Positions 41,284 through 50,001 are shown, counted from the first letter of the stretch. The stretch: DNA of 64,000 nucleotides from Pseudomonadota bacterium (GCA_020161065.1 JAIUPH010000007.1:186001-250000); one strand, 5' to 3'. Translations and numbers: made by a program. Notes: generated by a model not told the origin, from the letters alone.

Positions 41284-41294
41284 TGGTTCAACCA
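41284..41294 (+). promoter_or_regulatory. FadR-type operator at the transcription start of the IpdAB-like operon
   Basis: TGGTTCAACCA is a perfect inverted repeat (TGGT-N3-ACCA), the half-site pattern of FadR-subfamily GntR proteins. It lies at the predicted transcription start, where a bound repressor would block the promoter. The FCD-type regulator is the nearest upstream gene. Release by a CoA-ester or acid intermediate is inferred. Confidence 0.6.
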
Positions 41295-41307
41295 AGAAGG
41301 CGCCCGC

Positions 41308-42105
41308 ATGGCGATTTCCGACGACGCACCCGCGCTGGGTGAAACGCTGGCCGTGCTGCTGGCGCGCGACATGGCCGATGGCGAGAAGGTCATCATCGGC
41401 ACCAACTCCGACATCCAGCTCGCCGCCTGCAACCTGGCGCGGCTGATGCAGGCGCCGCGGCTGTGGTGGATCTCCGGTCCCGGCGGCATGGTCAACCCGA
41501 CGCGCGACCACCTGATCTCGACCGCCGACTTCGAGAACATCGAGTCGGCCGAGGCCTGGATGGACCTGCCCAACATGATCGACTTCATCGACTGGCAGGT
41601 GCACTTCTTCGATTTCGCCATCCTCTCGGCGCTGCAGGTCGACCGCTTCGGCAACATCAACACCGTGGTCGTCGGCGACCAGGCCAAACCGAAGCTGCGC
41701 GGCCCCGGCACCGTGGGCATCAGCGCGCTGTGCGGGCTGGCCAAGCGCTTCTACGTGCTGCTGACGCGGCACGACAAGAGTGCGTTTCGCCCGCGCGTGG
41801 ACTTCATCTGCGGCCCCGGCCACCTGGAAGGCGGCGACTCGCGCGAGCGCGCCGGCCTGCCCCCCGGCGGCCCGAAGCTGGTGCTGTCGCCGCTGGGCGT
41901 GTTCGACTTCCAGCCCGGCACCAAGGCCATGCGCGTGAAGTCGCTCAACCCCGGCGTCACGCTGGAACAGGTGCGCGACGCGACGGCGTTCGACCTGGTC
42001 GTCGAAGGCACGCCGCCCATCACCGTGATGCCATCGGCCGCCGAACTGGCGCTGCTGCGCGAGCGCGTCGACGTGCGGCGCACGCTGCAGAAGAAGTTTC
42101 CCTGA
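41308..42105 (+). CDS. IpdB-like CoA-transferase-family subunit (probable hydrolase beta subunit)
   Basis: A 265-residue protein with AAGG 7 nt before the ATG. It has the fold of class I CoA-transferase beta subunits, but there is no Glu between residues 27 and 75, where the catalytic Glu of true transferases would lie (the segment reads WWISGPGGMVNPT). The C-terminal motif LGVFDFQPGTKAMRVKSLNPGVT closely resembles IpdB of steroid degradation, a ring-opening CoA hydrolase that also lacks this Glu. It is paired with the IpdA-like subunit encoded next. The likely reaction is hydrolytic C-C cleavage of a cyclic oxoacyl-CoA; the substrate is unknown. Confidence 0.85.
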   Translation: MAISDDAPALGETLAVLLARDMADGEKVIIGTNSDIQLAACNLARLMQAPRLWWISGPGGMVNPTRDHLISTADFENIESAEAWMDLPNMIDFIDWQVHFFDFAILSALQVDRFGNINTVVVGDQAKPKLRGPGTVGISALCGLAKRFYVLLTRHDKSAFRPRVDFICGPGHLEGGDSRERAGLPPGGPKLVLSPLGVFDFQPGTKAMRVKSLNPGVTLEQVRDATAFDLVVEGTPPITVMPSAAELALLRERVDVRRTLQKKFP

Positions 42106-42127
42106 ACCGCGGCCGGCGAGCGACCCC

Positions 42128-43015
42128 ATGAACCAGAGCAAACTCATCTCCATCGAAGAAGCCGTGGCCGAGGTGGCCGACGGCTCGTCACTCGGCCTCG
42201 GCGGCTGGATCTTCAATGCCCAGCCGATGGCGCTGGTGCGCGCGCTCATCCGCAAGGGCGCGAAGAACCTCGACCTGATCCCGACGCCCAGCTCGATCGC
42301 GCCCGACCTGCTGATCGGCGCCAACTGCGTGCGCAGCACGGTGTGCGTGTTCATCAGCTTCGAGCAGTTCGGCCTGGCGCCGCACTTCCGCCGCCAGGCC
42401 GAGGCCGGCACGCTGAAGGTGCACGACCTCGACGGCCCCGGCATCGCCGGCGGCCTGCGCGCCGCGATCTGCGACCTGCCGTGGATGCCCATCCCCGACC
42501 TCGGCACCGACCTGCCCAAGCACGCGCCCGACTTCTACCAGCCGCTGCCGCATGTCGAAGGCCAGCGCAAGTTGCTGGCCGCCAAGGCCGTCAAGCCCGA
42601 CGTCTGCTTCATCCACGCGCAGCAGGCCGACGTCCACGGCAACGTGCAGCACCTGGGGCCGCCGTTCTTCGACGCCATGCTGGCGCAGGCCTCGCGGCGC
42701 GTGATCGTCTCGGTCGACCGCATCGTGTCGAGCGAGACCATCCGCCGCCACAACCACCTGACCAAGCTGCCGGCGGCGATGGTTGACGCCGTGGTCGAGG
42801 CGCCCTGGGGCGCGCACCCCACGGCGTCGCCGACGCTGCACCGCGCCGACGAGGCGCACCTGGCCGAGTACGTGAAGGCCGCCGCCCAGCCCGAGCGCTG
42901 GCAGGCCTACCTGCAGAAATACGTGGTCGGCGCGGCGTCCAACGCGGCTTATCTCGATGCGTTGGGCGGCGCCCGGCTGGCGGCGCTGGCGGTGTCGGAA
43001 TCGACGCTGGTCTGA
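42128..43015 (+). CDS. IpdA-like CoA-transferase-family subunit (probable hydrolase alpha subunit)
   Basis: A 295-residue protein. LGLGGWIFNAQPMALVRALIRKG matches the IpdA N-terminus, and VDAVVEAPWGAHPT and FIHAQQADVHGNVQ are family motifs. It should form a heteromer with the subunit encoded 22 bp upstream. Subunit order (beta before alpha) is the reverse of the usual. The next gene, a class III CoA-transferase, starts 2 bp after its stop. Confidence 0.87.
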   Translation: MNQSKLISIEEAVAEVADGSSLGLGGWIFNAQPMALVRALIRKGAKNLDLIPTPSSIAPDLLIGANCVRSTVCVFISFEQFGLAPHFRRQAEAGTLKVHDLDGPGIAGGLRAAICDLPWMPIPDLGTDLPKHAPDFYQPLPHVEGQRKLLAAKAVKPDVCFIHAQQADVHGNVQHLGPPFFDAMLAQASRRVIVSVDRIVSSETIRRHNHLTKLPAAMVDAVVEAPWGAHPTASPTLHRADEAHLAEYVKAAAQPERWQAYLQKYVVGAASNAAYLDALGGARLAALAVSESTLV

Positions 43016-43017
43016 GC

Positions 43018-44229
43018 ATGGCGGACCCTGGCAACGCCGCCGCCGGCATCCTCGACGGCATTCGCGTGCTCGACTTCACCGCGATGATGTCGGGCCCCTA
43101 CGCCACGCGGCTGATGGCCGACCTCGGCGCCGAGGTCATCAAGATCGAGCCGCCCGAAGGCGACCACATCCGCACCCGGCCGCCGTCGCGCCAGGGCCGC
43201 AGCACCTACTTCGCGCAGCTCAACGCCGGCAAGAAGAGCCTGGCGCTGGACTTGAAGCAGCCCGAGGCGGTGGACCTCGTCGAACGCCTGGCCGCCAGCG
43301 CCGACGTGGTGGTGGAGAACTACCGCCCCGGCGTGATGCAGCGCCTGGGGCTGCACTACGACGCGCTGGCGCCGCTCAACCCCAAGCTCGTGTATTGCTC
43401 GATCTCGGGCTTCGGGCAGAGCGGGTCGTGGGCCGGGCGCAGCGCCTACGCGCCGGTGCTGCACGCCGGCAGCGGCTTCGACATCGCCAACCTGCAGTAC
43501 CAGGACGGCATCGAGCGCCCGCTGAAGAACGGCATCTTCATCGCCGACGTGCTGGGCGGCGCGCTGGCCTTCGGCGCGGTGCAGGCCGGGCTGTTCAAGG
43601 CGCTGCGCACGGGCCGCGGCGAGCAGATCGACCTCTCGCTGATGGACGCGATGCTGGGCATGCTGGTCTACGAGTGCCAGGAGGCGCAGTTCCCCGCCGA
43701 GCGCCGGCGGCCGCTGTACCAGCCGACCAAGGCGCGCGATGGCTTCCTGCTCGTCGCCCCGGTCAGCCAGAACAACTTCGAGGCGCTGGCCCGCGCCTGC
43801 GGCCACCCGGAGTGGACGCGCGACCCGCGCTTTGCCACCATCCACGCGCGCGAGCACCACTGGGGCGAGCTGATGGCGCTGCTGGACGACTGGGCCGGCC
43901 CGCGCAGCGCCGCCGAATGCGAGGCGGCGATGAACGCCGGCGGCGTGCCCTGCTCGCGCTACTACTCGGTGCGCGAGGCGATGCGCTCGCCCCCCGTCGT
44001 CGAGCGCGGCGTGATGCAGACCATCCACGACGGATCGGGCGCGTTCCAGGTGCCCAACCCGGCGTTCCGCTTCCGCGAGGCGCCGGCCCACGCGCGCGAC
44101 AGCGTGCCCGAGCTGGGCGAGCACGGCGCCGCGCTGCTGCGCGAACTGGGCTGCAGCGGCGCGCAGATCGACGCGCTGGTCGCGCGCGGCGCGCTGCACC
44201 TGCCGACCGCCGCGGCCGCGGCGGATTGA
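43018..44229 (+). CDS. Class III (CaiB/BaiF) CoA-transferase
   Basis: A 403-residue protein: VLDFTAMMSGPYATRLMADLG, VVENYRPGVMQRLGLHY, CSISGFGQSG and the catalytic region LHAGSGFDIAN, where the usual Asp is displaced relative to other copies. It probably loads CoA onto the acid that enters the pathway. It is followed directly by a 12-bp palindrome and a receptor gene. Confidence 0.94.
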   Translation: MADPGNAAAGILDGIRVLDFTAMMSGPYATRLMADLGAEVIKIEPPEGDHIRTRPPSRQGRSTYFAQLNAGKKSLALDLKQPEAVDLVERLAASADVVVENYRPGVMQRLGLHYDALAPLNPKLVYCSISGFGQSGSWAGRSAYAPVLHAGSGFDIANLQYQDGIERPLKNGIFIADVLGGALAFGAVQAGLFKALRTGRGEQIDLSLMDAMLGMLVYECQEAQFPAERRRPLYQPTKARDGFLLVAPVSQNNFEALARACGHPEWTRDPRFATIHAREHHWGELMALLDDWAGPRSAAECEAAMNAGGVPCSRYYSVREAMRSPPVVERGVMQTIHDGSGAFQVPNPAFRFREAPAHARDSVPELGEHGAALLRELGCSGAQIDALVARGALHLPTAAAAAD

Positions 44230-44241
44230 TTGTCTAGACAA
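44230..44241. promoter_or_regulatory. Perfect 12-bp palindrome TTGTCTAGACAA
   Basis: The palindrome starts at the base after the CoA-transferase stop codon and lies 16 bp before the receptor ATG. TTGT-N4-ACAA resembles operators of FCD-type GntR proteins. It could tune the receptor separately from the upstream genes. The CTAG core is generally uncommon in bacterial genomes. Confidence 0.5.
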
Positions 44242-44257
44242 CTCCAGGAGACGAGCC

Positions 44258-45217
44258 GTGAAGCCCCTCATCGTGACCGCGTTGGCCGCTGCCTTCGCCT
44301 TTCCGGCCGCCGCCCTGGCGCAGACCTTTCCCACCAAGCCCATCACCATCGTCGTGCCGTACCCGGCCGGCGGCACCACCGACACGCTGGCCCGCGTGAT
44401 GGCCGAGCCGCTGGGCAAGCTGCTGGGCCAGTCGGTCGTCGTCGACAACAAGCCCGGCGCCTCGGCCATCGTCGGCACCAAGGCGGTGGCCAACGCGGCG
44501 CCCGACGGCCACACGCTGCTGATGCCCAACAACGCGCTGGCGATCACGCCGCACGTCTCCAAGGACGCGGGCTGGACCATCAAGGACTTCGCGCCGATTT
44601 CCATGGTCTCGCTGCAGCCCATGGTGCTGATCACCAACCCGACGCTGCCGGTGCAGACGGTGGCGCAGCTGATCGACTACGCCAAGGCCAACCCCGGCAA
44701 GATCGACTACGCCACCGCGGGCCCGGCCTCGTTCGGCCACCTGGCCACCGAGCTGTTCATGCGCCAGGCCGGCATCCAGATGACGCACATCCCCTACAAG
44801 GGCACGGCGCCGATCGCGCAGGCGCTGCTCACCGGCGAGGTCAAGCTGCTGCTGTCGACCACCACCTCGCAGATGAACCAGTACGTCAAGGAAGGGCGGC
44901 TGCGAATGATCGGCGTGGCCTCGGCCGAGCCCTCGCCGCTGGCGCCCGGCGCCGAGCCCATCATGAAGACGCTGAAGGACTACCAGGCCGAGGTCTGGTT
45001 CGGCCTGCTGGCGCCCGCCGGCACGCCCAAGGCGGTGGTGGCCAAGCTCAACGAGGCCATCGTCAAGGTGCTGCAGATGGCCGAGGTGAGGGCGCGGTTC
45101 GAATCCACCGGCGCCGCGCCCGCGCCCAGCACGCCCGAGCAGTTCGCGGCGCGCATCGCCGACGAGAACGCCAGTTGGAGTAAGGTCGTGCGCGAGGCCA
45201 ACATCAAGACCGAATGA
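44258..45217 (+). CDS. Bug/TctC-family periplasmic solute receptor
   Basis: A 319-residue protein with a signal peptide ending near AALAQ. Motifs are ITIVVPYPAGGTTDTLAR and VVVDNKPGASAIVG. The CCAGGAGA ribosome site is 8 nt upstream. Its stop overlaps the nitroreductase start (ATGA), so the two are coupled. It probably captures the acid handled by this operon. Confidence 0.94.
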   Translation: MKPLIVTALAAAFAFPAAALAQTFPTKPITIVVPYPAGGTTDTLARVMAEPLGKLLGQSVVVDNKPGASAIVGTKAVANAAPDGHTLLMPNNALAITPHVSKDAGWTIKDFAPISMVSLQPMVLITNPTLPVQTVAQLIDYAKANPGKIDYATAGPASFGHLATELFMRQAGIQMTHIPYKGTAPIAQALLTGEVKLLLSTTTSQMNQYVKEGRLRMIGVASAEPSPLAPGAEPIMKTLKDYQAEVWFGLLAPAGTPKAVVAKLNEAIVKVLQMAEVRARFESTGAAPAPSTPEQFAARIADENASWSKVVREANIKTE

Positions 45218-45936
45218 CCGACACCACGATCCGCTCCAACGACGCCAACGCCAACGCCAACGCCGACGCCGACGCCGACGCTTTCACCCACCTGCTCGAC
45301 ACCCGCTTCAGTTGCCGCGGCTTCACGCCCGAGCCGGTGCCGCGGCCGACCATCGAACGCATCCTGGCCATCGCCCAGCGCACCGCTTCTTGGTGCAACG
45401 CCCAGCCCTGGCAGGTGGTCGTGGCCTCGGGCGCCGCGGCCGAGGCCTTCCGCCAGGCGCTGCTGGCCGCCGCCGGCGAGCCGCCCGAGCCCCCCGACTT
45501 CGAGTGGCCGCGCGAATACCTCGGCATCTACCGGGAACGTCGCCGCGCCTGCGGGCTGGCGCTGTACGACAGCGTGGGCATCGCGCCCGGCGACCGCGCG
45601 GCCTCGGCGCGCCAGGGGCTGGAGAACTTCCGCCTGTTCGGCGCGCCGCACGTGGCCATCGTCACCAGCGACGCGGCGCTGGGCGTCTACGGCGCGGTGG
45701 ACTGCGGCGCCTGGGTCGCCAACTTCATGACCGCGGCCTGGAGCCTGGGCGTGGCCAGCATCGCGCAGGCGGCGCTGGCCTCGCGGCCGGCGCTGGTGCG
45801 GCGGCACTTCGGCTTGGCCGACGACCGCCGGGTGGTCTGCGGCATCTCTTTCGGCCATGCCGACGCGGCGCACCCGGCCAACGGCTTTCGCACCACGCGC
45901 GCGGGGCTGGCAGAAGCCGTCACCTGGCGCGACTGA
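45214..45936 (+). CDS. Nitroreductase-family flavoprotein
   Basis: A 240-residue FMN-dependent oxidoreductase: FSCRGFTPEPVPRPTIERIL, TASWCNAQPWQVVVA (phosphate-binding region) and the C-terminal SFGHADAAHPANGFRTTR. The N-terminus carries a simple repeat (NANANADADADA). Family members reduce nitro groups, enones or ring systems with NAD(P)H. Its place in the IpdAB-like operon suggests a ring-reduction or desaturation step rather than detoxification. Confidence 0.92.
   Translation: MTDTTIRSNDANANANADADADAFTHLLDTRFSCRGFTPEPVPRPTIERILAIAQRTASWCNAQPWQVVVASGAAAEAFRQALLAAAGEPPEPPDFEWPREYLGIYRERRRACGLALYDSVGIAPGDRAASARQGLENFRLFGAPHVAIVTSDAALGVYGAVDCGAWVANFMTAAWSLGVASIAQAALASRPALVRRHFGLADDRRVVCGISFGHADAAHPANGFRTTRAGLAEAVTWRD
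45241..45282 (+). repeat. Seven hexanucleotide repeats at the nitroreductase N-terminus
   Basis: Seven tandem units of (A/G)ACGC(C/T) encode alternating Asn/Asp-Ala. The unit is a multiple of three, so copy-number change would keep the frame. Probably slippage-derived and functionally neutral. Confidence 0.85.
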
Positions 45937-45966
45937 CGGCGGCGGGCTTGCAGCGCCTGCGGCTCT

Positions 45967-47619
45967 TCAGCCGAGTTCCTGCTGCTGCAGCGTGCGCCAG
46001 TCGATCTTGCCGGTGGCCGAGCGCGGCAGCCGCTCGGCGAAGCGCACCGCGCGCGGCGCCTTGTAGGCGGCCATCTGCGTGCGCGCCCAGGCGATCAGCT
46101 CGTCCGCTTCGAGCGGGCAGCCGGCGCGCCGCACGACCACGGCCAGCACCGATTCGCCGCGCCGCGCGTCGACGCTCGAGATCACGCAAGCCTCCTGCAC
46201 CGCCGGGTGGCCGTGCAGCACCGCCTCGACCTCCGCCGGCCAGACCTTGTAGCCCGAGGCGTTGATCATCCGCTTGAGGCGGTCGACCAGGAAATGGTAG
46301 CCCTCGGCGTCGCGCGTCACCAGGTCGCCGGTGCGCAGGAAGCGCAGGCCGTCGACCTCGCAGAAGGTCTCCGCGTCGGCCTGCGGCTGGTTCCAATAGC
46401 CTTTCATCACCTGCGGGCCGGCGACCCACAGCTCGCCCGCCTCGCCGTCGGCCACCGGCTCGCCGCTGGCGGGGTCGGCCACGCGCAACGTCACGCCGAA
46501 GGTGGGGATGCCCAGGCATTGCCGCTTGCTGCGCCGCGGCGGGTTGGCGGCGGCCATCGACGCGGTCTCGGTCATGCCCCAGGCTTCCAGGTAGCGCACG
46601 CCCAGGGCTTCCAGCCGCGCGTTGACGGCCGCCGGCAGCGCGGCGCCGCCGCCGGTCACGATGTCCAGGCTGGAGAGGTCGACGCGGTCGATGTCGGGCA
46701 GCGCCAGCAGGTCCAGCAGCATCGCCGGCGACACGCCCCACAGCTTGACGCGGTGGCGCTCGATCAGCCGCGCCGCGGCGCGCGCATCCCAGCGCGGCAG
46801 CAGCACCACTGTATTACCCAGGTATGCGGGCGTATGGATCAGCGCCTGCAGGCCCTGCATGTGGAACATGGTGGCGACGCCGAGGAACACGCTGTCGGGC
46901 CGGTCGCCGCGCCACAGCGGCGGCGTGATCGCCGCGGCCATCAGGCTGCGGTGCGTGTGCAGGCAGCCCTTCGGTCTGCCGGTGGTGCCCGAGGTGTAGG
47001 CGATGGCCGCCGCGTCGTCGGGGCCGGCGGCGTGCGGCGCCGGCGCCAGGCCGGCGCCCAGCGCCTGCGCCCAGGGCACGACGGCGGCGTGCGGCGGCAG
47101 CGCGGCCAGCGGCTCGCGCACCCAGGCGGGGGTGTCTTCGTCGACCGCGCCGCTCAAGGCATCGGCATAGGCGTGGACCACCACGTGGTCCAGCAACCCG
47201 CCCAGCAGCGGCGCGATGCGCGCCATCAACTCCTGCGCCGCGACGAGCACGCGCGCGCCGCTGTCGCGCAGGCAGTGCGCGATCTCCTCGCCCAGGTTCA
47301 TCACGTTGAGCGGCACCACCACCGCGTCGGCGCGCAGCACCGCGTGCACCGCCGTCGCGAACAGCGGCGAGCTCTGCCCCATCACCGCCACGCGGTCGCC
47401 GCGCCGCACGCCGCCGCGTTGTTGCAGCCAGCCGGCCAGCGCCTCGGCGTCGCGCCGCAGCGCGCCCCAGGTCAGCGTGCTGCCGTAGTAGACGTAGGCC
47501 GGCTTGTGCGGATAGCGCTCGGCCGCGATGCGCAGGTTGGCGTGCAGGCTGGTGGCCGGCAGCGTGAAGGCGCCGGGCAGGTCCTTGGGCCAGAAGGGGT
47601 GCGGGTGGGGGGCGGTCAT
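45967..47619 (-). CDS. Long-chain-type acyl-CoA ligase (AMP-forming)
   Basis: A 550-residue ANL enzyme from the ATG at 47619; 47631 is also possible. The ATP loop is AYTSGTTGRPKGCLHTH, then YLEAWGMTETASM, the hinge DLVTRDAEGYHFLVDRLKRM and the Lys in SATGKIDWRTL. It activates a medium- or long-chain or aromatic acid. A 20-bp near-palindrome about 40 bp upstream is a candidate operator. It is convergent with the nitroreductase gene. Confidence 0.93.
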   Translation of the reverse strand: MTAPHPHPFWPKDLPGAFTLPATSLHANLRIAAERYPHKPAYVYYGSTLTWGALRRDAEALAGWLQQRGGVRRGDRVAVMGQSSPLFATAVHAVLRADAVVVPLNVMNLGEEIAHCLRDSGARVLVAAQELMARIAPLLGGLLDHVVVHAYADALSGAVDEDTPAWVREPLAALPPHAAVVPWAQALGAGLAPAPHAAGPDDAAAIAYTSGTTGRPKGCLHTHRSLMAAAITPPLWRGDRPDSVFLGVATMFHMQGLQALIHTPAYLGNTVVLLPRWDARAAARLIERHRVKLWGVSPAMLLDLLALPDIDRVDLSSLDIVTGGGAALPAAVNARLEALGVRYLEAWGMTETASMAAANPPRRSKRQCLGIPTFGVTLRVADPASGEPVADGEAGELWVAGPQVMKGYWNQPQADAETFCEVDGLRFLRTGDLVTRDAEGYHFLVDRLKRMINASGYKVWPAEVEAVLHGHPAVQEACVISSVDARRGESVLAVVVRRAGCPLEADELIAWARTQMAAYKAPRAVRFAERLPRSATGKIDWRTLQQQELG

Positions 47620-47656
47620 CGGTTCTTCCATCGCGGGCGGCCGGGTCCAAGAATTA

Positions 47657-47676
47657 ATGGTTGAACGTTTGACCAT
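47657..47676. promoter_or_regulatory. 20-bp near-palindrome upstream of the acyl-CoA ligase
   Basis: ATGGTTGAACGTTTGACCAT: the two 10-bp halves match at 8 of 10 positions around an AACGTT centre. It lies 38 bp upstream of the ligase start and overlaps the first codons of the truncated dehydrogenase frame. It is a plausible TetR- or IclR-type operator for the ligase. Confidence 0.45.
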
Positions 47677-48262
47677 CATACGTCATGCTCGCGGCCGCAC
47701 GCGCTGCGCCCACCACGCGATGCGCACGATCGGCGAGGCGCGCAAGGCGCTGGACCTGTTGATGGAGCGCGCGGTGTCGCGGCAGACGCGCCGCGGCACG
47801 CTGGCCGAGAAGCAGCTCGTGCAGGCGATGGTGGCCGACTCGTGGATCCAACTCGAGCAGTTCCGGCTGCTGGTGTTGCGTACGGCGTGGAAGATCGACC
47901 GCCTGCAGGACTACAAGGCCGTGCGCAAGGACATCGCCGCGGTCAAGGCAGCGATGCCCAAGGTTCTGCATGACATCGTCTCGCGCGCGATCCAGGTCCA
48001 CGGCTCGCGGGGCGTGAGCGACGAGATGCCTTTCGTCGAGCAACTCGTGGCCTCGTACGTGATGGGCATCGCCGACGGCCCGACCGAGGTGCACCAGGTG
48101 GCATTGGCCAAGGAGTTGCTGGCGGCGGTGAAGCCGGCTGAAGGCTTGTTCCCCAGCGCGCACCGGCCGGCGGCGCGCGAGCGCGCACGACGCGCCCTGG
48201 CCGCCGCGGGGGCCGCGACCGCCGCCGCCCCACACACCAACGACGCCGGTAGATCGGCATGA
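47657..48262 (+). pseudogene. N-terminally truncated acyl-CoA dehydrogenase remnant
   Basis: The open frame gives 201 residues that match only the C-terminal helical domain of acyl-CoA dehydrogenases: HHAMRTIGEARKALDLLMERAVSR, WIQLEQFRLLVLRTAWKID, IQVHGSRGVSDEMPF and IADGPTEVHQVALAKELL. The first 250 or so residues, with the FAD and substrate domains, are absent; upstream sequence is the ligase promoter. The homology begins near 47690. It overlaps the next gene by 4 bp, so an old operon seems to have lost its 5' part. Unlikely to be active. Confidence 0.8.
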
Positions 48263-48912
48263 GATCGACCCGCCACCCGTTCCGCCGCACGCTGCTGTCC
48301 GCCATGTTCGGCGGCATCGCCATCGCCGCGGCGCTGCCCGCTCATGGTCGGACCCAGGAGGGCTACCCCAACCGGCCGATCCGCATCGTGATCCCCACGC
48401 CCGCCGGCAGCAGCGGCGCTGGCAGCTCGGGCAACATCATGGGCGGCACGCTGGCGCAGCTGGCAGGGCTGAACCTGCTGCACGTGCCGTTCAAGGGCGA
48501 GGTGCCGGTGATCCAGGCGCTGATCGGCGGCGAGATCCAGGGCGCGATGGCGGCGCCCGGCAGCCTGGCGGTGCACGCCAGGAGCGGCAGCCTGAAGCTG
48601 CTGGCCGTCGCGCTGCCCAACCGCCTGCGCGACGACCCCGAGGTGCCCACCTTCGGCGAGCTGGGCTACCCGGCGGTCAACCTGTCAGGCTGGGCGATGG
48701 CGGCGGTGCCCAAGGGCACGCCGCAGCCCATCGTCGACAAGCTGGCGGCGGAGATCTCGCGCATCGTCCGCCTGCCCGACGTGGCCGCTCGCATCCACGG
48801 TTATGGCTTCCAGCCCGAAGGCGGCACGCCGGACGCGGCGCGCGCCTTCGTCGCCGAGGAGACGCGGCGCTGGGGCGCGGCGATCAAGGCCGCGAACATC
48901 CAGATCGAATGA
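48259..48912 (+). pseudogene. Bug-family receptor with internal deletion
   Basis: The product has 217 residues instead of about 320. The signal peptide and first strand (IRIVIPTPAGSS) are directly joined to a segment that normally lies 100 residues later (GAGSSGNIMGGTLAQLAGLN). The frame is intact. GGCAGC occurs on both sides of the junction (about 48405-48430), suggesting deletion between short repeats. Loss of half of the first lobe should abolish ligand binding. Confidence 0.8.
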
Positions 48913-48916
48913 GGCG

Positions 48917-49909
48917 TCACTCCGCCTTGATGTTGGCGTTGCGGATCATCGCCCGCCACTTTTGCGTCTCATCGGCCTGGTAGCTGCGCAGCGCCTGCGG
49001 CGTGCCGCCGCCCGGAACGCCGCCCTGCTGCTCGATCCAGGCCTTCACGTCGGGCTGCGCCAGCACCGCGGAGACGTCGGCGCTGATCCGCGCGACCAGC
49101 TCGGGCGGCGTGCCAGCCGGCGCGTACAGGCCCCACCACGCGCTGACGGCGAAGCCCTTCAACGCGCCGGCCTCGGCGACGGTCGGCACCTCGGGCAGGC
49201 TGGCGTTGCGCTCGGCGCTGGTGATGCCGAGGATGCGCGCCGTGCCGCCCTTGGCATGCGGCAGCATCACCGAGCTGTTGTGGAACAGCACCTCGTAGAC
49301 GCCGGCCAACAGGTCGGTCGTCATCTGCGCGCTGGACTTGTAGGGCACGCCCTGCATCTGCACGCCGGCCATCTGCTTGAACAGCTCGGCCGAGAGGTGC
49401 GGCGTGGTCCCGGTGCCCGGGTGGCCGTAGCGCAGCTTGTCGGGGTTGCGCTTCGCGTAGGCGATCAGCTCGGGCAGCGTGTGCGCCGGCACCGACGGAT
49501 GCACGACCAGCAGGTTGGGCATCGACATCACCATGGTCACCGGCTGCAGGTCTTTCTCCGGGTCGTACGGCATCTTGTCGTACAGGCTGCTGCCGACCGC
49601 CATCGCGGCAATGGTGCTGACCACCAGCGTGTAGCCGTCGGCCGGCTGCTTGGCGGCGCGCTCCGTGCCGCTGATGCCGCCCAGCCCGGCGACGTTCTCG
49701 ATCACGACCGGCTGCTTCCAGATGCCGTTGAGTTTGGCGGTCAGCATGCGGGCGATGGCGTCGGGGCTGCTGCCGGCCGCCGCGGCGACGACCAGCTTCA
49801 CCGGCCGGGCCGGGAACGGCGCCGCGGCCGCGCTGCCTTGCGCCCAGGCGGAAGCGGCCAGCGCCGCGGCGGCCAGCAGGCCCATGCAGCGCACGAAGGT
49901 TCGGATCAT
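48917..49909 (-). CDS. Bug/TctC-family periplasmic solute receptor
   Basis: A 330-residue protein with a signal peptide ending near ASAWAQ. Motifs are VKLVVAAAAGSSPDAIARML and VVIENVAGLGGISG. It is downstream of the IclR gene in the same orientation and is preceded by a TTCA-N5-TGAA site 77 bp upstream of its start. It is convergent with the deleted paralogue at 48259-48912. Confidence 0.93.
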   Translation of the reverse strand: MIRTFVRCMGLLAAAALAASAWAQGSAAAAPFPARPVKLVVAAAAGSSPDAIARMLTAKLNGIWKQPVVIENVAGLGGISGTERAAKQPADGYTLVVSTIAAMAVGSSLYDKMPYDPEKDLQPVTMVMSMPNLLVVHPSVPAHTLPELIAYAKRNPDKLRYGHPGTGTTPHLSAELFKQMAGVQMQGVPYKSSAQMTTDLLAGVYEVLFHNSSVMLPHAKGGTARILGITSAERNASLPEVPTVAEAGALKGFAVSAWWGLYAPAGTPPELVARISADVSAVLAQPDVKAWIEQQGGVPGGGTPQALRSYQADETQKWRAMIRNANIKAE

Positions 49910-49985
49910 CGCGGTCTCTCCTGTGACGGCCGGCCGACCTTAGCCCCGCCGCCGCCCGCCGCTGCCGCCGCGTCGCGGCCCTTTT

Positions 49986-50001
49986 TTCACCGCTTGAACT
50001 T
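49986..50001 (-). promoter_or_regulatory. Candidate IclR-type site upstream of the Bug receptor gene
   Basis: TTCACCGCTTGAA contains TTCA-N5-TGAA and is followed by CTT. Read on the minus strand it begins AAGTTCAAGCGGTGAA. Nearly the same motif occurs at 53025-53040 and, in variant form, at 56480-56502. All three lie about 75-105 bp upstream of minus-strand units. Confidence 0.5.
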
